Assembly: GCA_900766195.1 (NCBI GenBank)
Contig: CAAFUN010000033.1
Span: 1 to 64,000 of the forward strand
Source: an uncultured Bacteroides sp.
GTDB lineage: Bacteria; Bacteroidota; Bacteroidia; Bacteroidales; Bacteroidaceae
Reading direction: 5' to 3'
Length of the DNA stretch: 64,000 bases
The position numbers and the translations under genes were made by a program. How positions within the stretch are numbered: the stretch's first letter is position 1; the number at the start of each line of letters is the position of its first letter. The notes beneath the pieces were generated by a model that saw only the letters and a list, made by a program, of their open reading frames with translations, did no database searches and was not told where the DNA came from. This document shows positions 8,749 through 18,588 of this stretch, piece after piece.

Positions 8749-9597
8749 ATGACAAATAAGACAATATTTCCCACCCTTCCGGGTCCCATAGGCGTTTTTG
8801 ATTCAGGTTATGGAGGCTTAACTATCTTGCAGAAAATAAGAGAGTTGCTACCGCAGTATGATTACATCTATTTAGGAGATAATGCACGTACACCATATGG
8901 AAGTCGTTCATTTGAAGTGGTATACGAATTTACGCGACAAGCCGTAAAACAATTATTCGCCATGGGATGTCACTTAGTCATTCTTGCTTGTAATACTGCA
9001 TCAGCAAAAGCTTTAAGAAGTATACAAATAAAAGATTTGCCCGATATTGATCCGAATAGAAGGGTACTTGGGGTTATCCGTCCTACAGTGGAAAGCATAG
9101 GGCAACTGACAAACACCAGACATGTAGGTGTTCTTGCCACGCTAGGTACAATAAAGTCTGAATCTTATCCTTTAGAAATTCATAAGCTATATCCGGACAT
9201 CCAAGTCAGTGGAGAAGCGTGTCCACTATGGGTACCACTGGTAGAAAGCAATGAAGCAATAAGTGAAGGAGCAGATTATTTTGTTCGCAAATATATCAAT
9301 GAGCTATTAGCAAAAGACAAATTAATAGATACTATAATTTTGGGATGTACTCATTATCCGCTTCTTCTGCCAAAAATCCGTCAATATACCCCAGCTGACA
9401 TTCGCATCGTATCACAAGGAGATCTTGTTGCAGCAAGTTTAAAAGACTATCTACGTAGGCACCCTGAAATAGATACCATGTGTACTCAAGGAGAAAGCTG
9501 TACTTATTGTACGACTGAAGCTGAAGAAAAATTTACGGAATCGGCCTCTGCTTTCCTCAGTGAAACTATCAATGTCGAACGAATTACTTTGGAATAA
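8749..9597 (+). CDS. murI: Glutamate racemase
   Basis: MurI converts L-glutamate to the D-glutamate used in peptidoglycan. From the ATG at 8749 the protein has 282 residues, with GVFDSGYGG at 15-23, the first catalytic cysteine in ACNTASA (Cys81), and the second in LGCTHYPLL (Cys200). An in-frame ATG lies at 8725. The start at 8749 is preferred because the family motif usually begins within about 15-20 residues of the N-terminus and because a -7 box overlaps the earlier ATG. The gene is transcribed separately from the skp genes. Confidence 0.95.
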   Translation: MTNKTIFPTLPGPIGVFDSGYGGLTILQKIRELLPQYDYIYLGDNARTPYGSRSFEVVYEFTRQAVKQLFAMGCHLVILACNTASAKALRSIQIKDLPDIDPNRRVLGVIRPTVESIGQLTNTRHVGVLATLGTIKSESYPLEIHKLYPDIQVSGEACPLWVPLVESNEAISEGADYFVRKYINELLAKDKLIDTIILGCTHYPLLLPKIRQYTPADIRIVSQGDLVAASLKDYLRRHPEIDTMCTQGESCTYCTTEAEEKFTESASAFLSETINVERITLE

Positions 9598-9627
9598 TAT
9601 TTGATAGTATATATTTTATAATGCAGA

Positions 9628-9659
9628 CTTGCTAAATAAAAAAATATAAAGTAAGTTTG
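9628..9659 (+). promoter_or_regulatory. Bacteroides-type promoter before the DUF2007 gene
   Basis: CTTG at 9628-9631 (one mismatch to TTTG) and TAAGTTTG at 9652-9659 are 20 bases apart, the spacing expected for -33 and -7 boxes. The ATG follows at 9688. Confidence 0.55.
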
Positions 9660-9687
9660 CTAAATAAACTTCTAACAATTAACAGAT

Positions 9688-9930
9688 ATGAAAGAAGATG
9701 ATATTGATCGTAGCCAAACAGTTGAAGTATTCAAAGGATCTCCGTGGGAAGCGGAACTTGTAAAAGGATTGCTTGAAGATAGTGGCATAGCCACCATGCT
9801 TAAAGATGGCATACTAGGAACACTTGCGCCTTATCTTGCTCCTGATGTAACTGTTCTTGTAAAAGGGGAAGATTATGAAGCAGCTATGGAAGTCATCCGT
9901 GAGCGTGATAAGCAGAGCCCTAATGATTAA
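9688..9930 (+). CDS. DUF2007 domain protein
   Basis: A soluble protein of 80 residues that looks like a DUF2007 domain, described as a putative signal-transducing domain. It shows VEVFKGSPWEAELVKGLLEDSGI, followed by a hydrophobic strand and a terminal helix EDYEAAMEVIRE. This is the typical alpha/beta pattern seen when these domains bind or sense other proteins. The molecular role is unknown. It lies 88 bases upstream of proB but nothing links it to proline synthesis. Confidence 0.8.
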   Translation: MKEDDIDRSQTVEVFKGSPWEAELVKGLLEDSGIATMLKDGILGTLAPYLAPDVTVLVKGEDYEAAMEVIRERDKQSPND

Positions 9931-10018
9931 AAAGAGCTATATTCTGTAAACAGTCGTATTATATCTTCAAAATCAGCATTCATTCACTTATTGTGAAGGC
10001 TTATTATCGCACACAAAC

Positions 10019-11101
10019 ATGAAAGAAGTATTCACAAGAATAACTATTAAAGTAGGAAGTAACGTGCTGACTCGTGCTGATGGCACTCTTGACATCACGC
10101 GTATGTCGGCTCTTGTAGACCAAATAGCAGAATTACGGAAATCCGGGATAGAGATTATTCTCGTTTCCTCCGGAGCAGTTGCTTCAGGACGCAGTGAAAT
10201 GCATCCTCTGAAAAAACTGGACAGTGTAGATCAACGTCAGCTTTTCTCTGCAGTGGGACAAGCCAAGCTCATTAATAGATATTATGAGCTATTCCGTGAA
10301 CACGGCATCACTGTAGGACAAGTGCTCACTATGAAAGAGAACTTTGCTACTCGTCGGCATTATCTTAATCAGAAGAATTGCATGACTGTAATGCTGGAGA
10401 ATGAAGTCATTCCTATTGTCAATGAAAACGACACAATTTCAGTAAGCGAATTGATGTTTACAGACAACGACGAACTATCCGGACTCATTGCGTCTATGAT
10501 GGATGCACAAGCTTTAATTATTCTCAGCAACATTGATGGTATTTATACCGGTGCTCCATCAGAGCCTTCGTCTGAACTTATCCGTGAAATAAAGCAAGAT
10601 AGAGATCTATCAGCTTATATACAAGCTTCTAAATCAAGTTTTGGCCGTGGGGGCATGCTCACAAAAACAAATATTGCCCGTAAAGTAGCAGATGAAGGCA
10701 TCACTGTGATTATAGCCAATGGCAAGAAAGATAATATCCTAATTGATTTGATTAATCATACGGAAACCACTCGCTGCACACGTTTTGTTCCTTCTCCAGT
10801 TCCAGTATCCAGTGTAAAAAAGTGGATTGCTCACAGCGAAGGCTTTGCAAAAGGAGAAATACATATCAATGCACAAGCTACCGACGTTTTGAATTCTAAC
10901 AAAGCCGTCAGCATTCTTCCTATAGGCATCACTGACATTGAAGGTGAATTTGAAAAAGACGATATTGTTCGTATCATCGACTTCAAGGGCAACACCATAG
11001 GAGTGGGAAAAGCAAATTGTACCTCTTTACAAGCACGTGAAGCTATTGGAAAGCATGGTAAGAAGCCCGTAGTTCACTACGATTATTTGTATATGGAGTA
11101 A
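10019..11101 (+). CDS. proB: Glutamate 5-kinase
   Basis: ProB phosphorylates glutamate to gamma-glutamyl phosphate, the first and usually feedback-inhibited step of proline synthesis. The 360-residue protein has an amino-acid-kinase domain with KVGSNVLT at 11-18, SSGAVASGR at 50-58 and NEND at 135-138. A C-terminal PUA domain spans about 277-355, giving the full-length form of the enzyme. proA follows on the same strand after 88 bases, and the products act in sequence. Confidence 0.96.
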   Translation: MKEVFTRITIKVGSNVLTRADGTLDITRMSALVDQIAELRKSGIEIILVSSGAVASGRSEMHPLKKLDSVDQRQLFSAVGQAKLINRYYELFREHGITVGQVLTMKENFATRRHYLNQKNCMTVMLENEVIPIVNENDTISVSELMFTDNDELSGLIASMMDAQALIILSNIDGIYTGAPSEPSSELIREIKQDRDLSAYIQASKSSFGRGGMLTKTNIARKVADEGITVIIANGKKDNILIDLINHTETTRCTRFVPSPVPVSSVKKWIAHSEGFAKGEIHINAQATDVLNSNKAVSILPIGITDIEGEFEKDDIVRIIDFKGNTIGVGKANCTSLQAREAIGKHGKKPVVHYDYLYME

Positions 11102-11143
11102 GAAGTTAACTTTTGAAACATAATTATTATCAATTTTTACCTG

Positions 11144-11151
11144 TATATTTG
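11144..11151 (+). promoter_or_regulatory. Bacteroides-type -7 box between proB and proA
   Basis: TATATTTG fits TAnnTTTG and lies 38 bases before the proA ATG. It may let proA be transcribed independently. No TTTG at the expected -33 position. Confidence 0.4.
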
Positions 11152-11189
11152 CCAATAAGCACTTTTGCTTCACATAAAGCCGAAAAATC

Positions 11190-12437
11190 ATGAGTTTAAG
11201 AGAAACTTTTATTGAAGTGCAGCAAGCAAGCCATGAATTATTATTTCTGAATGATACGGAAATTAATAAGATTTTGGCAGCTGTGGCAGATGCTACAATA
11301 GAAAAGGCAAACTATATTCTTTCTGAAAATGCAAAAGATTTGGAACGTATGGATCCGAAAGATCCTAAGTATGACCGTTTGCAATTGACTAGAACCAGAC
11401 TAGAGGGAATAGCCAACGACATGCGCAATGTAGCTCTGCTCCCTTCGCCAATAGGTAGGATTTTGAAAGAGGATATTCTCCCGAATGGCCTAATGATAAA
11501 AAAGGTCAGTGTACCCTTTGGAGTGATTGGCATTATTTACGAGGCTCGTCCCAACGTTAGCTTTGATGTATTTTCTCTTTGTCTGAAGAGCGGTAATGCC
11601 TGTATCCTTAAAGGTGGCAGTGATGCGGATTTCTCCAACAGAGCCATTGTCAGTGTCATTCACGAAGTATTAAAGCAACAAAACATTAATCCTCTGGTTG
11701 TAAAGTTACTGCCTGCTGATCGGGAAGCAACAACCGAATTATTAAAGGCTAGAGAATTTGTTGATCTGATTATTCCACGTGGTAGCAGTAGTTTGATTAA
11801 TTATGTTAGAGAAAATGCTACAGTACCGGTTATAGAAACCGGTGCCGGTATTTGTCATACGTTTTTCGACAGCAAGGGTGATCTCAAAAAAGGTGCAGCC
11901 ATTATTAACAATGCCAAAACAAGACGTGTAAGTGTATGCAACGCTTTAGATTGCCTTCTCATAGCCTCAGATCGGCTGCATGACTTATCCGTTCTATGTC
12001 GCCCTCTCCAGGACAGTAAGGTTATCATCTACGCAGATCAAGAAGCTTATCAAGCGTTAATAGGCTACTATCCGGCAGAACTTTTAAAAGAAGCAACAAA
12101 TGAAGACTTTGGTATAGAATTTCTTGACTATAAAATGTCCATTAAGACAGTCTCCGATATTCGTGAAGCCATAAGTCACATTCATCAATACGGCTCCAAG
12201 CATAGTGAATGTATTATTACCGAAGACAAACAAAATGCAGCTTGGTTTTGTCGTGAAGTTGATGCCGCTTGCGTATATGTCAATGCACCGACCTCCTTTA
12301 CGGATGGAGCACAGTTTGGATTGGGAGCTGAGATTGGAATCAGCACTCAGAAATTGCACGCTCGCGGACCTATGGGACTCGAAGAAATTACCACTTATAA
12401 ATGGATCGTGGAAGGAGATGGACAAATAAGAATATAG
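11190..12437 (+). CDS. proA: Glutamate-5-semialdehyde dehydrogenase
   Basis: ProA reduces gamma-glutamyl phosphate to glutamate-5-semialdehyde with NADPH, the second step of proline synthesis. The 415-residue protein belongs to the aldehyde dehydrogenase superfamily. It shows PFGVIGIIYEARPNV at 109-123, the nucleotide-binding LKGGSDAD region near 140-147, and the catalytic cysteine in VSVCNALD (Cys250). Length and motifs are canonical. It pairs with proB. The third enzyme, ProC, is not in this window. Confidence 0.96.
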   Translation: MSLRETFIEVQQASHELLFLNDTEINKILAAVADATIEKANYILSENAKDLERMDPKDPKYDRLQLTRTRLEGIANDMRNVALLPSPIGRILKEDILPNGLMIKKVSVPFGVIGIIYEARPNVSFDVFSLCLKSGNACILKGGSDADFSNRAIVSVIHEVLKQQNINPLVVKLLPADREATTELLKAREFVDLIIPRGSSSLINYVRENATVPVIETGAGICHTFFDSKGDLKKGAAIINNAKTRRVSVCNALDCLLIASDRLHDLSVLCRPLQDSKVIIYADQEAYQALIGYYPAELLKEATNEDFGIEFLDYKMSIKTVSDIREAISHIHQYGSKHSECIITEDKQNAAWFCREVDAACVYVNAPTSFTDGAQFGLGAEIGISTQKLHARGPMGLEEITTYKWIVEGDGQIRI

Positions 12438-12645
12438 TGTTTCACGCTTCTCTTTTTTCTTCAAATTTCACTAAATGGTCAATGCAAAAAAAAGATCATG
12501 TAGCCCGATAATAAATATACGAAATATAAAAATCAAATAAAAAAGCGGTTCAATCTTCTCTTACGATGAATTATTCCTAATTGCAAAAGAGATAACGTCG
12601 AAAAAAACAGAGAAAATAAGTAAGCTTATAAAAGAAAGAATAACA

Positions 12646-13602
12646 ATGAGAAATTTTACATGTGTACAAGATATCGGCAATTTAAAGACAGCCGTAGAAG
12701 AAGCTTTTGAAATTAAAAAAGATCGTTTCAAGTTTGTGGAATTAGGGCGAAACAAAACCTTGATGATGATCTTCTTTAATTCCAGTCTGCGCACACGCCT
12801 CAGCACACAAAAGGCGGCAACAAACCTTGGAATGAATGTGATTATACTGGATATAAACCAGGGTGCATGGAAATTGGAAACCGAACGGGGAGTAATTATG
12901 GATGGAGATAAACCCGAACATATTTTGGAAGCAATCCCGGTAATGGGATGCTACTGCGATATCATAGGGGTACGTTCTTTTGCGCGATTCGAGGATCGCG
13001 ACTATGATTATGAAGAAGTGGTACTCAATCAGTTTATCAAATATTCAGGTCGTCCGGTATTTTCTATGGAAGCCGCAACGCGTCATCCCTTACAAAGTTT
13101 TGCAGACCTCATCACCATTGAAGAGTACAAGAAAACAGCGCGTCCCAAAGTGGTAATGTCATGGGCTCCGCACCCGCGCCCATTACCACAAGCCGTACCC
13201 AATTCATTTGCCGAATGGATGAATGCAACCGATTACGAATTTGTTATTACGTACCCCCCAGGTTATGAGCTTGATCCGGCATTTGTAGGCCATGCTCGTG
13301 TGGAATATGATCAGCTAAAAGCTTTTGAAGGTGCCGACTTTATCTATGCTAAGAATTGGGCTGCATATTCGGGTGATAATTATGGCAAAATACTGAGTAA
13401 AGATAATGAATGGACTATTGGCGAACGCCAAATGAGTGTGACGAACAACGCTTATTTTATGCACTGCTTACCAGTACGACGCAATATGATTGTAACAGAC
13501 GATGTCATTGAAAGTCCACAATCTATTGTCATTCCCGAAGCAGCCAATCGTGAAATTTCAGCAACTGTGGTGCTGAAAAGAATGCTTGAATGCCTGAAAT
13601 AG
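12646..13602 (+). CDS. argF': N-succinylornithine carbamoyltransferase
   Basis: A carbamoyltransferase of 318 residues that closely follows the Bacteroides enzyme acting on N-succinyl-L-ornithine in arginine synthesis, not on free ornithine. Carbamoyl-phosphate-binding residues lie in NSSLRTR (45-51), HPLQ (147-150) and HCLPVRR (273-279). Pro90 (DGDKPEH) is the position reported to separate succinyl-ornithine enzymes (Pro) from acetyl-ornithine enzymes (Glu). No other arg gene lies in the window. It follows proA by 208 bases, a loose link through the shared glutamate precursor. Confidence 0.93.
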   Translation: MRNFTCVQDIGNLKTAVEEAFEIKKDRFKFVELGRNKTLMMIFFNSSLRTRLSTQKAATNLGMNVIILDINQGAWKLETERGVIMDGDKPEHILEAIPVMGCYCDIIGVRSFARFEDRDYDYEEVVLNQFIKYSGRPVFSMEAATRHPLQSFADLITIEEYKKTARPKVVMSWAPHPRPLPQAVPNSFAEWMNATDYEFVITYPPGYELDPAFVGHARVEYDQLKAFEGADFIYAKNWAAYSGDNYGKILSKDNEWTIGERQMSVTNNAYFMHCLPVRRNMIVTDDVIESPQSIVIPEAANREISATVVLKRMLECLK

Positions 13603-13776
13603 AAAGAAAGACAGGGAGAAACACAACCCGATATATCAATATTTCTAACCTCATTCATTAGGAATATTTCTAAAAACAATAGATTAAAAGCCAACTAAGT
13701 CATTGCAAGTCAGTTGTTTTTTATCTCTTTAAGCATTCCCCTAAAAAAGGATATTCAGTTAGTTTTGAAACAAATT

Positions 13777-13821
13777 AAAAGAAACTACTCTCTCATTAAA
13801 TTGAAGAAAGTAGTCTCTTTT
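13777..13821. terminator. Bidirectional terminator between argF' and the porin gene
   Basis: AAAAGAAACTACT at 13777-13789 pairs with AGTAGTCTCTTTT at 13809-13821 with one mismatch. T-rich tracts lie on both strands. It sits between two convergent genes. Confidence 0.75.
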
Positions 13822-13873
13822 TGATTCTACATAGTATATGTTTTTATTATTCTACATGTAGAACTACATCAAA

Positions 13874-15217
13874 TTAGAATTGAAACATAAGACGTGCCTG
13901 AAGTACGTGGAAGTTTTTATCAGAAGGATACTTATCACGATCAAGACGATGATAAGTATAACTCAACAATACTTGGGCAAACCTGTTAAAAGCGTAGTTT
14001 ACGCCTATTGTAGCAGAATGCATATTACCACCTCCAATACTCTTTGACGTTGAAGGATAGTCCTTCAATATTCCTTCCGGATAATATTGATCACGACCTG
14101 CCACATATTTTTCTCCACTAACAATGTCATTCAACCCTACATAGCTGTAACGAGCCACAATTTCAAGTGCTCTTCCGTCCAGGCCATTTAAAACACCATC
14201 TGAATTACTATATCCATAGGCTTTACCAAAAATTTTATAGCCAGCTTCTACATAAGCTCCCTGAAAAGAATTGGAACCTAACGGATTACCAGCTTTCCAT
14301 GATTCCAATGTTCCCCAAGAATCTATAGAGCCAAGATTTGCCTCAAAGAGAGCCTGATCATCACGCTTTTTTGTCACATGCTTGTACATATATTCACCTC
14401 GTGCAAAAAAGTCATTATTCTTATAGAGCAATTCAGCACTTGCATCAATTACATGCTTCGCCCATGGCAATTGCGCTGAAACAAATTCTTTTGTATTATC
14501 AACATACGTCTCCAAGGAGGTGTTTATTTCAAGATTTGTTTTCAGCACATTTCCATCCGTAGCATCACCCGTTGCAATGTTAGCATAACGAAAGGCGCCA
14601 CCCACATGAAGAGTAGTCTTATCGTTGTTGATAGGACGCCACAACCAACGACCACCAAATGTTAGGCCTTGATAACCGTTGAGTTGATCATTGTACTTAT
14701 TCTCGGCAAAAACTCCCTGATTAGCCAAAAAATGTTCATTATAAAAGCTATAGCTCACTCCCAGTTCACGTCCTGGTGCCATAGCATTCACAGCTGACGG
14801 ACGCGAGATGAAGTGCAAGTTACCGCGACCAACATTGTTTCCCATCGTTGCAGGATTATTATAATAGCCTGCCTTAAAACGATGAAAACCTTTATCTCCT
14901 TCTATCGTATATTGCAAAAGGAGATTTTTCTGAACATATTTACCATTAGAAAAACCAAAGTCTGCATAGAAATACCAGTCTTCATAATTTAATGACGCAC
15001 GGATACAAGCATCTGAAATAGACGCTCCGGATTTTAACGGAGTGAAATCTGAATGATAATACGCAGCGTCCATCATAAAGCGCGCACCAACAGCAAAGTT
15101 TAATTTTTCAGCTACGTTCTTAATATTTATAACCGGCTTATTGTCAAAATCTTGAGCATGAACAAGCTCTGTCATAGCTAATAAAGCCAATACCGGCATC
15201 AGAATATACTTTCTCAT
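13874..15217 (-). CDS. Outer-membrane porin of the glp locus (OprP/OprO-like)
   Basis: A beta-barrel protein of 447 residues with a signal peptide cleaved near residue 22 (HAQ). It has alternating aromatic strands throughout and a C-terminal phenylalanine (ARLMFQF), as in outer-membrane barrels. The order of features (FAVGARFMMDAAYY, SFYNEHFLANQGVF) resembles the phosphate-selective porin O/P family. It is the last gene after glpT and glpQ on the same strand, 33 bases from glpQ. It therefore probably admits glycerophosphodiesters or glycerol-3-phosphate (inference from context). Confidence 0.8.
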   Translation of the reverse strand: MRKYILMPVLALLAMTELVHAQDFDNKPVINIKNVAEKLNFAVGARFMMDAAYYHSDFTPLKSGASISDACIRASLNYEDWYFYADFGFSNGKYVQKNLLLQYTIEGDKGFHRFKAGYYNNPATMGNNVGRGNLHFISRPSAVNAMAPGRELGVSYSFYNEHFLANQGVFAENKYNDQLNGYQGLTFGGRWLWRPINNDKTTLHVGGAFRYANIATGDATDGNVLKTNLEINTSLETYVDNTKEFVSAQLPWAKHVIDASAELLYKNNDFFARGEYMYKHVTKKRDDQALFEANLGSIDSWGTLESWKAGNPLGSNSFQGAYVEAGYKIFGKAYGYSNSDGVLNGLDGRALEIVARYSYVGLNDIVSGEKYVAGRDQYYPEGILKDYPSTSKSIGGGNMHSATIGVNYAFNRFAQVLLSYTYHRLDRDKYPSDKNFHVLQARLMFQF

Positions 15218-15250
15218 AAGAATTATGTATTAAAATAAGGGTCAATTAAT

Positions 15251-16678
15251 TTATTTTTGGTAACCAAGTCTATTTAGAGTTTCTATTGCGCCAGGCACTA
15301 TTTGAGGTGCCGGAGATACACGCATACCATTATCTATCAGAAATTGGAGACTAATCTCCGAACGATTAGTAAATAAACCGTCACCATAAATCCCATGAAG
15401 TGTTTCATCATAAGTCACTTTATTTCCCCAATTATATAGTCCAAAGTATTTTCCCATCTGCGCATAAGAATCAAAAGAATAGGGATGATTCAACATTCCG
15501 GATTTCTTAATGAGATAAGCTTGCCATGGTGCATTCAGCTCAGGATAATTATTAGGAGCTCCAGCAATGCTTGGACCAATGATATGAGCCTTATATTCTA
15601 ATCCAATATTAATGAAAGATGCATAGCCCTCAGGAGTGTCTACTTTTAAGTCAGTAGCACCTGTACCTTCCCAGAATAAGAAACACATAGGTATTTGTCC
15701 TTTAAATATTTCAGCAGCACGGCGCAAACTTTCAAGAGAGAAAGTCTGGAGAATTACTTTACCGTTCGTGTTACCTACATTTACCTTATTATTTTTATAC
15801 CAGTCATTACCATCTGCAGCAGCCTTGGTCATGATGTTCCACCCTAACTCATCGAGTTTGTTGTAAACTCGTTTTTCAAAGTCCGAAGGATTAAGCCAAG
15901 ATTCTTTGAATTCAATGTAAATACCCGGGCGATTTCCTGTGTCTTTAGGATCATTCTCATATTTGAAACTATATTTCAGACAATCTCTTGGATTTTTTGA
16001 ATCCCAAGTACCTGTAATAGTATATACTCGTTCACCCTCAGCATCACGTTTTAAAATCTTGCCTTCAGCATATCTAATCTGATCTTCAAGTGCAGAAACA
16101 TATTGTCGTTGCCCTTGCTCGGGAGTAAATCCGGCACGCGCTTGTTCCATGTTTGACTCATTAAACCAAGTACCTGCATCCAACTGAAGTAGCTCTTCAT
16201 ACATATAAGACATCGCATAGTAAGGGCGAAAATTTTGTCTATCAGCCTTTACAAGTTCATCAGCTTCCTGTGGACTCACGCCATGTCTAATGTAAAAATT
16301 TCTACGACTAGAAGGAAGATTTTCACTAAATACATTTTCTATGTTTGTCGTACGCTTTAAGTTATCATCATGATTAGCCAGAATTACTCCATCTTTGGAA
16401 CATTGGAGATCTGACTCTAAGTAGTCCGCTCCCATTTCACGAGCCCAACGCCAAGCTGCTTCCGTTTCTTCTGGTGTCCAAAATGTAGAACCACGATGAG
16501 CCATCACTGCATAAGGAGGAACATAATCACGCACCTTAGCCATTTCAGCAGAGATAATGTTTACTTCAACACGAGTTGCATCCTTCTTTACGTCTGAAAA
16601 ATCTTGATCATCACAAGAATTTAGGGTTACCAGACCAACGCCTAAAATGGCACCCCACTCAAATAAAGTTTTTAACAT
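15251..16678 (-). CDS. glpQ: Glycerophosphodiester phosphodiesterase lipoprotein
   Basis: GlpQ-type enzyme that hydrolyses glycerophosphodiesters from phospholipid breakdown to glycerol-3-phosphate and an alcohol. The 475-residue protein has a lipoprotein signal with lipobox TLNSC (Cys22), so it is membrane-anchored rather than free in the periplasm. The catalytic GDPD features are MAHRGS (His61-Arg62), ESDLQ (Glu88, Asp90) and ANHDD (His103). It is longer than typical GlpQ, with extra sequence at about 120-260 between conserved parts. It lies between glpT and the porin gene, so its product can be taken up by GlpT. Confidence 0.92.
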   Translation of the reverse strand: MLKTLFEWGAILGVGLVTLNSCDDQDFSDVKKDATRVEVNIISAEMAKVRDYVPPYAVMAHRGSTFWTPEETEAAWRWAREMGADYLESDLQCSKDGVILANHDDNLKRTTNIENVFSENLPSSRRNFYIRHGVSPQEADELVKADRQNFRPYYAMSYMYEELLQLDAGTWFNESNMEQARAGFTPEQGQRQYVSALEDQIRYAEGKILKRDAEGERVYTITGTWDSKNPRDCLKYSFKYENDPKDTGNRPGIYIEFKESWLNPSDFEKRVYNKLDELGWNIMTKAAADGNDWYKNNKVNVGNTNGKVILQTFSLESLRRAAEIFKGQIPMCFLFWEGTGATDLKVDTPEGYASFINIGLEYKAHIIGPSIAGAPNNYPELNAPWQAYLIKKSGMLNHPYSFDSYAQMGKYFGLYNWGNKVTYDETLHGIYGDGLFTNRSEISLQFLIDNGMRVSPAPQIVPGAIETLNRLGYQK

Positions 16679-16709
16679 AATAAATGAATTAAAGTTAAGT
16701 TCTTAAATA

Positions 16710-18110
16710 TTATTTCTTACTCTTTTCAGCCTGTAGTCTTTTTTCATCTCTATAAGTGAAAGACATTAATAAAATAGATAAACCACAAGCAATTATTAAT
16801 AAAATGAAAGTCCAATCCCATCCTGCCATTTCAGCGACATAGCCCAGCACTAGATTTGCAAGAATAGCAGTACCGAAAAAATAACCAAAGAAGCCTGTAA
16901 GCCCTGCTGCCGTACCTGCCGCATTCTTTGGCGCCAAGTCAAGAGCTTGCACTCCAATCAGCATCACCGGTCCATAGATAAAAAAACCAATGGCTATCAA
17001 AGAGATTGTCACTATTAAATAGTTATCAGAAAATTGCCAGTAAAGGAAAATGAATAGAGCGACAACTGCCATAAAAATCATAGTTGTCAAAGCACGTCCT
17101 CCCTTAAAAACTTTATCACTCAACCATCCGCATACCAACGTGCCCGGTATGGCAGCAAATTCATAAGCAAAGTATGCCCATCCGGCCTGCTTAATATCGT
17201 AGCCTTGTGCTTCTTTTAAAAAGGTAGGAGCCCAATCCAGACATCCATAACGTACCATATATACAAAAGCATTTGCAGCAGCGATATACCACAACATTTT
17301 ATTATTCAATACATGCTTGAAAAATATTTCTTTTGTGGTTAAGACCTCTTCTTGCTTTTCACTGTAATTTTTCGGATAGTCATTACGATACTTTTCAATA
17401 GAAGGAAGCCCACATGACTGCGGAGTATCACGAATCAGACAATAGGCTACCAAAGCTACAAGGATGGCAACAGCAGCAGGAAAGATGTAAGTACCAATAA
17501 GAAAATAGTGACTTGCATCATTCCCATAAAACCAAGAACCAAACCACAAGGCACCATAAACAGCCATTGGCCCGACCAAAGCTCCTCCTACATTGTGAGC
17601 ACAGTTCCAAATGGACATCATTGTACCACGCTCTGTCACCGAAAACCAGTGGGTCATGACACGTCCACAAGGTGGCCAACCCATACCATTGAACCAGCCT
17701 ACTAAAAAATTAAGAGCAGCCATCACGACAATAGCCATTGATTTGTGTTCCGGCCCAAAAAGCTGTACTGGAATAACCATAAATGCCATAGATATAGCAG
17801 CCAAAACCAGACCTAACGGGAGAAAAAGGCGCGCATTACTACGGTCAGACACACTACCCATTAAGAACTTTGACAAAGCGTAAGCAATAGCATTCATTGA
17901 AAGAACAATACTCAATTCTCCTTTTTCGAAGCCAAACTGAGCAAGTTCGGGAATAGCCATTGAAAAATTCTTACGCACAATATAAAAACCTGCATATCCG
18001 ATAAAAATACCTAGAAAAACTTGCCAGCGATATGCTTTGTACACGGAATCCACTTTATCAACCGCTACCTCATCCCTATAAGCAGGGGGAGCTAAAAATT
18101 TCCACATCAT
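16710..18110 (-). CDS. glpT: Glycerol-3-phosphate transporter GlpT
   Basis: Major facilitator superfamily antiporter of the organophosphate:phosphate group. It imports glycerol-3-phosphate in exchange for phosphate across the inner membrane. From the ATG at 18108-18110 it has 466 residues with about 12 membrane segments. Family features include RWQVFLGIFIGYAGFYIVRK near the start and GWFNGMGWPPCGR in the middle. A TTG nine codons upstream (18137) extends the frame. The ATG is preferred because the conserved N-terminus begins just after it. It heads a glpT-glpQ-porin unit. Confidence 0.93.
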   Translation of the reverse strand: MMWKFLAPPAYRDEVAVDKVDSVYKAYRWQVFLGIFIGYAGFYIVRKNFSMAIPELAQFGFEKGELSIVLSMNAIAYALSKFLMGSVSDRSNARLFLPLGLVLAAISMAFMVIPVQLFGPEHKSMAIVVMAALNFLVGWFNGMGWPPCGRVMTHWFSVTERGTMMSIWNCAHNVGGALVGPMAVYGALWFGSWFYGNDASHYFLIGTYIFPAAVAILVALVAYCLIRDTPQSCGLPSIEKYRNDYPKNYSEKQEEVLTTKEIFFKHVLNNKMLWYIAAANAFVYMVRYGCLDWAPTFLKEAQGYDIKQAGWAYFAYEFAAIPGTLVCGWLSDKVFKGGRALTTMIFMAVVALFIFLYWQFSDNYLIVTISLIAIGFFIYGPVMLIGVQALDLAPKNAAGTAAGLTGFFGYFFGTAILANLVLGYVAEMAGWDWTFILLIIACGLSILLMSFTYRDEKRLQAEKSKK

Positions 18111-18588
18111 ATAAAGATTTAAAATAATATTATTCAACTTTTTGTTGCATAATATTCATTTACACATTAATTAAAATTTAATATTACAGTCAAATGTTAT
18201 CATTATAACTCATCTAGACAATATCTTCTACAAGTATCATCTACCAAATTCAGAGTAAAATTCATGCTGACTATGATCCAGATTTAATTTGTGAGAAACA
18301 TTCAGTAACAGTCAGACATTTCTGTAGACATTCATTCAGCAGTAAAGTTTTTCTGTGAAAAAGGAGTTTCTTATATCAATCAATAGGAATATAGCTATTA
18401 TTCAATAATGAAAACTCGGAGTATCATAACAAATTCCTAAAGATAATGATTACCCACTGTAATAATACTTACAGTCAAAGGACAATTTGAATGACTTATA
18501 TATAAGAAAAAACATAATATCAAATTTTACAAATTCACAATCCGTTAACAAAGCATTCTATCTATAATTCACAATAAAGGAAAAATAG
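18111..18588. other. AT-rich intergenic region between glpF and glpT
   Basis: No gene is supported here. It is the probable promoter region for glpT, but no exact TAnnTTTG was found on the minus strand. An 11-base direct repeat, TTACAGTCAAA, occurs at 18184-18194 and 18469-18479 and may be a regulator site or chance. Confidence 0.5.
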
